The notes under the pieces are model-generated. The model was not told the origin of the DNA and did not search any database. It saw only the letters and a list, made by a program, of their open reading frames with translations. A program made the translations under genes and the position numbers. This document shows, piece after piece, positions 55,269 through 64,000 of a DNA stretch of 64,000 nucleotides (its first letter is position 1; the number at the start of each line of letters is the position of its first letter). The DNA is taken from the NCBI RefSeq assembly GCF_030866805.1, contig NZ_CP133019.1, forward strand, positions 434,001-498,000. Direction: 5' to 3'. Source of the DNA: Microbacterium terrisoli (GTDB taxonomy: Bacteria; Actinomycetota; Actinomycetes; Actinomycetales; Microbacteriaceae).

Positions 55269-55748
55269 ATGTCCGATGTGATCTCTCCCGCCGACGCGCG
55301 CTTGGATGCGGCCGACACCCGGATCCTGGCCGAGCTGTCGCGCGACGCGCGTGCCACGCTGACGCACGTCGCCGACCGGGTCGGACTGTCGGTGTCGAGC
55401 GTGCAGGCGCGGCTGCGCCGGCTCGAGGCGCGCGGAGTGGTCACCGGTTACCGGCCGGTGCTGGATGCCGAAGCCGTCGGCCGTCCGCTGTCGGCGTTCA
55501 TCGAGATCACTCCGCTGGATCCCGCCCAGCCCGACAACGCCCCCGAGCTGCTCGAGCATCTGGACGAGATCGAGGCGTGCCATTCGATCGCGGGCGATGC
55601 CGCATACATGCTGTTCGTGCGCGTCGCCTCGCCGCGCGAACTGGAGCGGCTGATCCGCGACATCCGGCTCGCGGCGAACGTGCGCACCCGCACCACGATC
55701 GTGCTGCAGACCTTCTACGAACAGCGCCCGATCGTCTCCGTCGGCTGA
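55269..55748 (+). CDS. Lrp/AsnC family transcriptional regulator (second)
   Basis: A 159-residue regulator. The winged helix is ILAELSRDARATLTHVADRV, then GLSVSSVQARLRRLEARGVV (residues about 19-58); the RAM domain includes DAAYMLFVRVASPRELERLI. TAATCT (55256-55261) lies seven bases before ATG 55269 and suggests a leaderless mRNA. It is divergent from DUF6421 with a 93-base gap that contains the palindrome described above, so it is the obvious candidate regulator of that gene and of itself. Ligand unknown. Confidence 0.92.
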   Translation: MSDVISPADARLDAADTRILAELSRDARATLTHVADRVGLSVSSVQARLRRLEARGVVTGYRPVLDAEAVGRPLSAFIEITPLDPAQPDNAPELLEHLDEIEACHSIAGDAAYMLFVRVASPRELERLIRDIRLAANVRTRTTIVLQTFYEQRPIVSVG

Positions 55749-55844
55749 GCCGACCCGCCCGCGCGCCCCGAAACTGCGGCAATATGGCAAGCAGGGTCTC
55801 GCAAGGGTGGCTTGCGACCGCGATTGTGCCAGGAGGCGATATCG

Positions 55845-58652
<2,808 letters not shown>

Positions 58653-58738
58653 CTCCTGCCGGGGCCGCGGCGCGCGGGCAGGCAGGGATACATCGCAGGA
58701 TGGATGCCGCGCGCAGGCCGCTCCCGTAGCGTGGGAGG

Positions 58739-59908
58739 GTGTTCCGTCGCCTGACCACCGCCCAGATCGTCATCGACGTGACGGTTGCGGTGCTGTTCGC
58801 GCTCGTGTCTCTGCCCCGGGAGATGTGGACGACGTTCGGCGGTCTGCCGAGCGAGGCGATCTCGGTGCTCGTGTGCGCGATCTTCGGCGCAGCCGTCGCT
58901 GTACGCCGCCTGTCGCCGCCGCTGGCGCTGGGGATCGCGTGGGCCGGTGCCATCGTGCAGATGTCGTTCGGCCGGGGGCCGGCGATCGTCGACTTCGCGG
59001 TGTTCGCAGTGCTGTACACCGCGGCGGCGTATGGATCGCGTCTGGTGTTCTGGTTCGGCTTCTCATCGGCGATCGCGGGTGCGGCGGTGGCCACGGCCTA
59101 TCTGTTCCTGGTGCTCGGTGCGATTCCGCTGTCGATGAGCACGTTGACCACGGCGGTCGCGGTGCTGATCGCTGCAACCTTCGCACTGCTGCTGGCCTGG
59201 ACGGCGGGGGCGCTCGTGCGCACGTCGCGCCGGGCCCGAACGACCCGTGTCGCGCAGCAGCGTGCCGAGGCCGAGACGGCCGCCGAGGCAGAGCGGGCGC
59301 GCATCGCGCGTGACATGCACGATGTCGTCGCGCACTCGCTCGCGGTCGTGATCGCGCAGGCCGACGGAGCGCGTTATGCCACGGCGGACCGCACGCGGCT
59401 CGACGCGCTGGAGACGATCTCGGTGACCGCCCGTGCGGCGCTGGCCGACGTGCGCGTGCTGCTGGCTCAACTGCGCCACCGGCAAGAAGACGGGCCGCAG
59501 CCGACCATCGCCGATCTCGACCTCATGTTCGCCCAGATGCGTGCCGCGGGCCTTGAGCTTCGCATCGACATCGACCCGACGCCGAAGACGGATCCGCCCG
59601 CGGCCACGCAGCTGGCGGTCTATCGCATTCTGCAAGAGGCGCTCACCAATGCTCTGCGACACGGAGCCGGCGCAGTCGAGGTCGGCCTGGCATGGCACGC
59701 CGACCGGGTCGACCTGTCGGTGCGCAACGCGCTGCGGCCCGGCCGCGCGACGGCCGCGTCGCCCCCGATAGGGGAGCGGACGGCGCGCGGGCACGGACTG
59801 ATCGGCATGCGCGAACGCGCGCTGCTGGTCGGCGGCGAACTGGATGCCGCAGCCCACGGCGACGGGTTCATCGTGCAGGCGGCGCTGCCGATCGGAGGTG
59901 CCCTGTGA
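58739..59908 (+). CDS. sensor histidine kinase (HisKA_3/NarL-partner type)
   Basis: A 389-residue membrane kinase. Five to six hydrophobic helices (residues about 8-160) form the sensor; a short linker leads to RARIARDMHDVVAHSLAVVI with the phosphoacceptor H194. YRILQEALTNALRHGAGAVE is the N box and TARGHGLIGMRERALLVGGE the G box. GTG 58739 is preceded by TAGCGT with six bases between, again a leaderless layout. The stop overlaps the response-regulator start by four bases. The signal is unknown; such membrane-only sensors often respond to envelope stress or antibiotics. Confidence 0.92.
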   Translation: MFRRLTTAQIVIDVTVAVLFALVSLPREMWTTFGGLPSEAISVLVCAIFGAAVAVRRLSPPLALGIAWAGAIVQMSFGRGPAIVDFAVFAVLYTAAAYGSRLVFWFGFSSAIAGAAVATAYLFLVLGAIPLSMSTLTTAVAVLIAATFALLLAWTAGALVRTSRRARTTRVAQQRAEAETAAEAERARIARDMHDVVAHSLAVVIAQADGARYATADRTRLDALETISVTARAALADVRVLLAQLRHRQEDGPQPTIADLDLMFAQMRAAGLELRIDIDPTPKTDPPAATQLAVYRILQEALTNALRHGAGAVEVGLAWHADRVDLSVRNALRPGRATAASPPIGERTARGHGLIGMRERALLVGGELDAAAHGDGFIVQAALPIGGAL

Positions 59909-60543
59909 TCCGGGTGGTGCTCGCGGACGACCAGGCGCTGTTCCGCGCGGGCATCCGCATGGTGATCGATTCGCAGGCCGACCTCGAGGTCGTGGGCGAG
60001 GTATCCAACGGACGTCAGGCCATCGACGTGGTGCGCGCGACGAGCCCGGACGTCGTGCTGATGGACATCCGCATGCCGGTCATGGACGGCCTGGTCGCGA
60101 CGGCTGAGCTGCTGCAGGATGCCGATGCCCCCCGCATCGTGATGCTCACCACGTTCGACCTGGATGAGGCTGCGGCCCGGGCGATCCGGCAGGGTGCGAG
60201 CGGCTTCCTGCTCAAGGACGCCGACCCGGAGTTTCTGCTGGCGGCGATCCGCACCGTGCATGCCGGGTCGGCCGTGATCGCGGCATCCGCGACCCGCGAC
60301 CTGTTCGCGCACACGATGGATGCCGCGTCCCACCCCGTGCCGGACTCGTACGGCGATCTCACCGAGCGCGAGCGCGAGATCTTCGCCCTGGCCGCGCGCG
60401 GGCTGTCGAACGCCGAGATCGCGGCGCGGGAGTTCCTGTCGGAGGCGACCGTGAAGACGCACATCAGCAGGATCCTCGCCAAGCTCGCCCTGCGTGACCG
60501 AGTGCAGCTGGTGGTCTTCGCCTTCGAGCACGGCCTGGCCTGA
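59905..60543 (+). CDS. LuxR/NarL-type response regulator
   Basis: A 212-residue regulator. The receiver domain has D8/D9, phosphoacceptor D54 (VVLMDIRMPVMDG), T in MLTTFD and K in SGFLLKDADPEF. The C-terminal LuxR helix-turn-helix is LTEREREIFALAARGLSNAE followed by IAAREFLSEATVKTHISRIL. The start is GTG 59905 with GGAGG six bases upstream, overlapping the kinase stop (GTGA). It pairs with the kinase just upstream. No target is evident in the window. Confidence 0.95.
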   Translation: MIRVVLADDQALFRAGIRMVIDSQADLEVVGEVSNGRQAIDVVRATSPDVVLMDIRMPVMDGLVATAELLQDADAPRIVMLTTFDLDEAAARAIRQGASGFLLKDADPEFLLAAIRTVHAGSAVIAASATRDLFAHTMDAASHPVPDSYGDLTEREREIFALAARGLSNAEIAAREFLSEATVKTHISRILAKLALRDRVQLVVFAFEHGLA

Positions 60544-60578
60544 CGGCCCCCTTCGCAACCTGCACTGCGCGCTCCGTG

Positions 60579-60608
60579 CGTCCTGCTCTCGCCCGCGAGA
60601 GCAGGACG
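60579..60608. terminator. 14-base perfect inverted repeat between convergent genes
   Basis: CGTCCTGCTCTCGC (60579-60592) and GCGAGAGCAGGACG (60595-60608) with a two-base centre lie between the response regulator and the convergent DoxX gene. There is no T-tract. Confidence 0.7.
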
Positions 60609-60625
60609 CCGACCGCGGTGTCGGG

Positions 60626-61084
60626 TCAGCGGGAGGAGCGGCCCCACGGCTTGTCGTACACCGAGGCCAGACGCGACAGCGCGAGAGCCGCCACCAGCAG
60701 GCCGAAGTCGCGCAGCGCGACGTCGTAGAAGCCCGACCAGGTCAGGAGGTTGACGACGATGCCGGCCAGCCACAGCGCGACGACATAGCTCGCGTAGCGC
60801 GGCTTGATGAGCATGGCGATCGCGGCGACGATCTCCACGACGCCGACGATGTACATCGCCGTCTGCGCCGAGAACGGCAGGATGTCCACGATCCACGGAG
60901 CGAGATAGTGCGGCCAGTCTGTGAGGGCGTTGACGAACTTGTCGATGCCCATCCACAGGGGCAGCACGATGAATCCGACCCGAAGGATCCAGAATGCCGC
61001 GAACGCAGGTTCGTCCTGCAGACGCGTCCAGAATGACGCGTTCACCGACACGCTGTTGCGCGCGCGTAATGCCGACTCGGTCAT
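60626..61084 (-). CDS. DoxX-like membrane protein
   Basis: A 152-residue protein with four hydrophobic helices (FAAFWILRVGFIVLPLWMGI; AQTAMYIVGVVEIVAAIAML; YASYVVALWLAGIVVNLLTW; DFGLLVAALALSRLASVYDK). This pattern and the YIVGVVEI/LR-GF motifs fit the DoxX/YkgB group, linked in some bacteria to oxidative stress and thiosulfate or quinone metabolism. ATG 61084 has GGAGG eight bases upstream. TATAAACA...TGTTCATA (61100-61123) overlaps its promoter. It stands alone. Function unknown. Confidence 0.83.
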   Translation of the reverse strand: MTESALRARNSVSVNASFWTRLQDEPAFAAFWILRVGFIVLPLWMGIDKFVNALTDWPHYLAPWIVDILPFSAQTAMYIVGVVEIVAAIAMLIKPRYASYVVALWLAGIVVNLLTWSGFYDVALRDFGLLVAALALSRLASVYDKPWGRSSR

Positions 61085-61099
61085 GATGAGAGCCTCCTC

Positions 61100-61123
61100 T
61101 ATAAACAACTCTGTATGTTCATA
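61100..61123 (-). promoter_or_regulatory. AT-rich inverted repeat over the DoxX-gene promoter
   Basis: TATAAACA (61100-61107) and TGTTCATA (61116-61123) pair at 7 of 8 positions around ACTCTGTA. On the minus strand the 3' arm supplies a -10-like TATAGA. It is likely an operator; no adjacent regulator gene is present. The remaining bases up to 61226 show nothing I can assign. Confidence 0.5.
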
Positions 61124-61226
61124 GAATCCACCCAGAACCCTCTTGTGTCAAGATCAGCTGCATTAGAAGTGCCGACGTCACCGCGCACACACGCAACAGC
61201 CCACTCTGTGCAGGGCCGCTGCGCGC

Positions 61227-63653
61227 TCAGACCGCCGCAGCCGTGGCTACGTCGATCTTCTCGCACCGCACGGTGCGCGCCTCGGCGCCGGTCACGGCGT
61301 GGGGCCGGCCCGTCAGCGCCACGGTGGCACGCGCGGTGGCAGCACCCGCCACCCGGAGCTCGGTCGCCCTGTGCCCGCCGTCGGCGCTGACGCCGAACCC
61401 GCCGTCGTCGCGCGCGTCGGCCGCGGTCTCGGCGTCGGCGGCCGTCGCCTCGGAGTGCGCGCCGATCCACACCTGCACATCGCCGGGCTCGACGATGCGC
61501 GTGAGGGACCGGTCGCTGAAGGCGAATCGCACGCTGGGCACCCGGAATCGGACGCGTACCGACTCACCCGCCTCGAGGTGCACGCGGGCATAGCCGAGCA
61601 GCTGGGCGACCGGACGTGCGATCTGGGCCTGCACGTCGTGGCCGTACAGCTGCACGACGTCGGTGCCGGCGACCGATCCGGTGTTGGTCACGGTCACTTC
61701 GGCGTCGAACTCGTCACCGGCCGGGCATTCGGCGTCGACGACCAGGTCGCGATAGGCGAAAGTCGTGTACGACAGACCGAAGCCGAACGGCCGCACCGGC
61801 CTGGAGTGCGCCGCCGTCACGTCGGAATCGCCTCCCAGGATGGGGTGCAGGTACGTGTAGGGCTGCGCGCCCGTCGACCGGGGGAGCGAGATCGGCAGGC
61901 GGCCCGACGGTGCCGCGTCGCCGCTGAGCACGTCGGCGATCGCCGTGCCGCCCTCCTCGCCTGGGAAGAACGACTGCAGCACCGCGTGCGGACGCGGGCC
62001 CTCGGCATCCAATGCCCAATCCAGCACGTAGGGACGCCCGGTCAACAGCACCACCACCACGGGGGTGCCTGTGGCAACGACCGCCTCGATGAGTGCACGC
62101 TGCACGCCGGGCAGCTCGAGCGACTCGGCGTCGTTGCCCTCGCCGACGGTGCCGCGGCCGAACAGGCCCGCCTGGTCGCCGGCGACGATCACGGCCACGT
62201 CTGCATCACGGGCGGCGACGACGGCGTCGGCGAAACCCGACGTGTCGGTGCCGTCGACAGCACAGCCGTGGGCGAACGTCGTCTCGAACCCGGCGGTGCG
62301 CAGCGCCTCGGAGACGGTGGGGATCTGCACCCCGACCGGCACCCCCGGGTGGTGGGCGAGCACGTGGTTCGCGAACGAATAGCAGCCCTGCAGGGCCTCG
62401 GATCGGTCGGCGTTGGGCCCGATCACCGCGATGCGGGTGGCCGGCTTCAGCGGCAGTGTGCCGTCGTTCGAGAGCAGCACGACCGATTCCTGCGCGAGCC
62501 GGCGCGCGATGTCGCGGTGGCGCGGGGAGTCCAGGTCGATGAGGGTGGGCGGCTCGTCCTCGTACGCGTCGGCGTCCAGCAGGCCGAGCTGCTCCTTCTG
62601 CCGGAGCACCCGCAGCACGGCACGGTCGATGTAGCGCTCATCGAACGCCCCGGAGCGCACGCGCTCGCGCAGCGGCTCGAGGTAGGCGTCGCCGGTGGGC
62701 AGCTCGACATCCACTCCCGCTTCCAGGGCGAGTGCGGCGGCGTGGCCGCGGTCGGATGCCACGGCCTGCATGACCTCGAGGAAGGCGACCGAGAAGTAGT
62801 CGGCCACCACGACGCCGTCGAACCCGAGCCGATCGTGCAGCAGCGTGGTGAGGTAGCCGGGGTCTGCCGCCATCGGCAGACCGTCCAGGGCCGTGTAGGC
62901 GTTCATCACCGAGGCGGGGCGCCCTTCGGCCACCGCCATCTCGAACGGAGGCACGAACACGTCGGCCATCTCGCGCGGGCCGACGTGCACCGGGGCGTGG
63001 TTGCGGCCCGACTGCGAGGCCGAGTATCCGGCGAAATGCTTGAGGGTGGCGTGGATGCCGGAAGCCTGCAGGCCCTGCACGTACGCGGTGCCGACGGTGC
63101 CGACCAGGTACGGGTCCTCGCCGATGCATTCGTCGACGCGTCCCCACCGCGGGTCCTGGATGACGTCCAGCACGGGTGCCAGTCCCTGGTGCACGCCGAG
63201 CTCGCGCATCGAATCGCCGATGGCCTGGGCCATCTCGCGCACCAGGTCGGGGTCGAACGCGGCGCCCCAGGCCAGGGGAGTGGGGAAGACGGCAGCCTTC
63301 CATGCGGCCAGACCCGTCAGACACTCCTCGTGCACGATGGCCGGGATGCCCAGTCGCGTCTCGCGCTTGAGGCGGCGCTGTTCGTGCCACAGCCACTGAG
63401 CGCGCTCGGCGGGTTCGACCGGCCGCGTGCCGTAGACGCGGGTGTAGTGGCCGATGCCGTCGCGGGTGACCTCGGCCAGCGCACCGGCCGCCTTCTGCCC
63501 GGCCGCCATCTCGCTCTGCATCGGCGCGACGGTGCCGTTCTGGTCGAGCCAGTAGCCCACGAGCTGGGCGAGCTTCTCATCGAGGGTCATCTGCGCATGC
63601 AGCGTCTGAACCCGTTCCGAGACATGGGGGAACGCGGGGACGTCGTCGTACAT
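61227..63653 (-). CDS. GH3 family beta-glycosidase (beta-glucosidase/xylosidase)
   Basis: An 808-residue cytosolic enzyme. The (beta/alpha)8 domain has RLGIPAIVHEECLTGLAAWK, ATLKHFAGYSASQSGRNHAP and the nucleophile Asp in DGVVVADYFSVAFLEV (about residue 285). The second domain has LLSNDGTLPLKPATRIAVIG and AGDQAGLFGRGTVGEGNDAE (acid/base region), then a C-terminal fibronectin-III-like domain (FGFGLSYTTFAYRDLVVD onward). No signal peptide. ATG 63653 has GGACC upstream. It lies 34 bases behind an ABC permease, so it hydrolyses the imported disaccharide. The HEECLTG motif is common in enzymes called beta-xylosidase or beta-glucosidase; the choice cannot be made here. Confidence 0.92.
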   Translation of the reverse strand: MYDDVPAFPHVSERVQTLHAQMTLDEKLAQLVGYWLDQNGTVAPMQSEMAAGQKAAGALAEVTRDGIGHYTRVYGTRPVEPAERAQWLWHEQRRLKRETRLGIPAIVHEECLTGLAAWKAAVFPTPLAWGAAFDPDLVREMAQAIGDSMRELGVHQGLAPVLDVIQDPRWGRVDECIGEDPYLVGTVGTAYVQGLQASGIHATLKHFAGYSASQSGRNHAPVHVGPREMADVFVPPFEMAVAEGRPASVMNAYTALDGLPMAADPGYLTTLLHDRLGFDGVVVADYFSVAFLEVMQAVASDRGHAAALALEAGVDVELPTGDAYLEPLRERVRSGAFDERYIDRAVLRVLRQKEQLGLLDADAYEDEPPTLIDLDSPRHRDIARRLAQESVVLLSNDGTLPLKPATRIAVIGPNADRSEALQGCYSFANHVLAHHPGVPVGVQIPTVSEALRTAGFETTFAHGCAVDGTDTSGFADAVVAARDADVAVIVAGDQAGLFGRGTVGEGNDAESLELPGVQRALIEAVVATGTPVVVVLLTGRPYVLDWALDAEGPRPHAVLQSFFPGEEGGTAIADVLSGDAAPSGRLPISLPRSTGAQPYTYLHPILGGDSDVTAAHSRPVRPFGFGLSYTTFAYRDLVVDAECPAGDEFDAEVTVTNTGSVAGTDVVQLYGHDVQAQIARPVAQLLGYARVHLEAGESVRVRFRVPSVRFAFSDRSLTRIVEPGDVQVWIGAHSEATAADAETAADARDDGGFGVSADGGHRATELRVAGAATARATVALTGRPHAVTGAEARTVRCEKIDVATAAAV

Positions 63654-63687
63654 CTGTGGTCCTGTCGTGATGGTGTCGGACGTCTCG

Positions 63688-64000
63688 TCAGCCCTTGACC
63701 GCGCCGGTCAGGCCCCCGACGATGCGGCGCTGGAAGACGAGGAAGAACAGTAGTGCCGGGAGCATCGCCAGCGAGGTGAAGGCGAGCACGCGGGCGGTGT
63801 CGACCGAGTACTGGGACGAGAAGGCCTGCACGCCCAGCGGCAGTGTGTAGGTGGATGCGTCGTTCAGGATGAACAGCGGCAGCAGGTAGCTGTTCCAGCT
63901 GCCGATGAACGCGAGGATGCCCACCGTCACCACGCCGGGCACCGCCAAGCGCAGCACCATGCGGAAGAAGAAGCCGAGTCGGCCCGCGCCGTCGATCGCG
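63688..64000 (-). CDS. carbohydrate ABC transporter permease (MalG type), 5' end outside window
   Basis: The C-terminal 103 or so residues of a sugar permease. The frame is open through 64000 and reads AIDGAGRLGFFFRMVLRLAV, the EAA loop of MalG-type permeases. It is followed by FIGSWNSYLLPLFIL, YTLPLGVQAFSSQYSVDTAR and the terminal FQRRIVGGLTGAVKG. It differs from the LplC-type permease at 44450 and belongs to a second importer. It precedes the GH3 gene by 34 bases, so the two form a uptake-plus-hydrolysis unit. Confidence 0.9.
   Translation of the reverse strand, partial: AIDGAGRLGFFFRMVLRLAVPGVVTVGILAFIGSWNSYLLPLFILNDASTYTLPLGVQAFSSQYSVDTARVLAFTSLAMLPALLFFLVFQRRIVGGLTGAVKG

Noticed and set aside
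61299..63698. 799-codon open frame on the plus strand opposite the GH3 gene
   Set aside because: Arg/Gly/His/Val-rich with no family motif; it mirrors a real glycosidase with catalytic residues on the other strand. Long antisense frames are expected in GC-rich DNA.

Overview
The window is chromosomal DNA from a very GC-rich actinobacterium. Product set, codon use, TANNNT-type -10 boxes, leaderless starts and protein idiosyncrasies (DUF6421, Lhr plus Nei2-type glycosylase, DivIVA-like coiled-coil protein, DUF4916 NUDIX) fit Microbacteriaceae, most likely Microbacterium or a close relative. That is an inference from families and style. No rRNA or marker gene is present. I see no tRNA or rRNA gene, no insertion sequence, no prophage and no CRISPR array. 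Coding density is high, and most intergenic gaps hold promoters, operators or long inverted repeats.

Layout. (1) About 0.4-23.8 kb is an amine and polyamine catabolic island. It holds two class III aminotransferases, a GABA-aldehyde-type dehydrogenase, a CoA-acylating MmsA-type dehydrogenase, two PuuB-like FAD oxidoreductases, an Lrp regulator, agmatine deiminase, an amidase one base behind it, an APC permease, a TetR regulator with a perfect palindromic operator, a PucR regulator, a cupin and a YtcJ-like amidohydrolase. An SPW membrane protein, a second TetR regulator and a 14-TM efflux pump are embedded in it. The likely flow is agmatine to N-carbamoylputrescine to putrescine, then oxidation or transamination to aminobutyraldehyde, GABA and central metabolism, with a parallel beta-alanine or malonate-semialdehyde branch through MmsA. 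(2) About 24-36.6 kb is a housekeeping and stress block: Nei2-like DNA glycosylase, the giant helicase Lhr, a GreA C-terminal-domain protein, a PAS histidine kinase overlapping a receiver-thioredoxin-fold-thioredoxin-reductase fusion, an ABC-F protein with an attenuator-like leader, and a DUF1254/DUF1214 protein. (3) About 36.7-48.4 kb is a plant-polysaccharide island: GH51 arabinofuranosidase, GH10 xylanase, two Gfo/Idh/MocA oxidoreductases, a ThuA protein, a LacI regulator, and an LplABC-type oligosaccharide importer with a YesL-like protein. A shared operator-like motif lies in front of the enzyme operon and the importer operon. (4) About 48.5-61.1 kb is mixed core: esterase, NUDIX protein, DivIVA-like coiled coil, threonine aldolase, SDR, DUF6421 with a divergent Lrp regulator, aconitase, a LuxR-type two-component system and a DoxX protein. 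(5) The right edge holds a GH3 glycosidase and a truncated sugar ABC permease, part of another carbohydrate operon.

The least conventional signals are the two-component system whose effector is a thioredoxin-reductase-like flavoprotein without the CxxC pair, the ABC-F leader peptide and hairpin leader, hairpin-forming in-frame insertions in lhr and the ABC-F gene, short tandem repeats that begin at stop codons, and the shared LacI-type operator.
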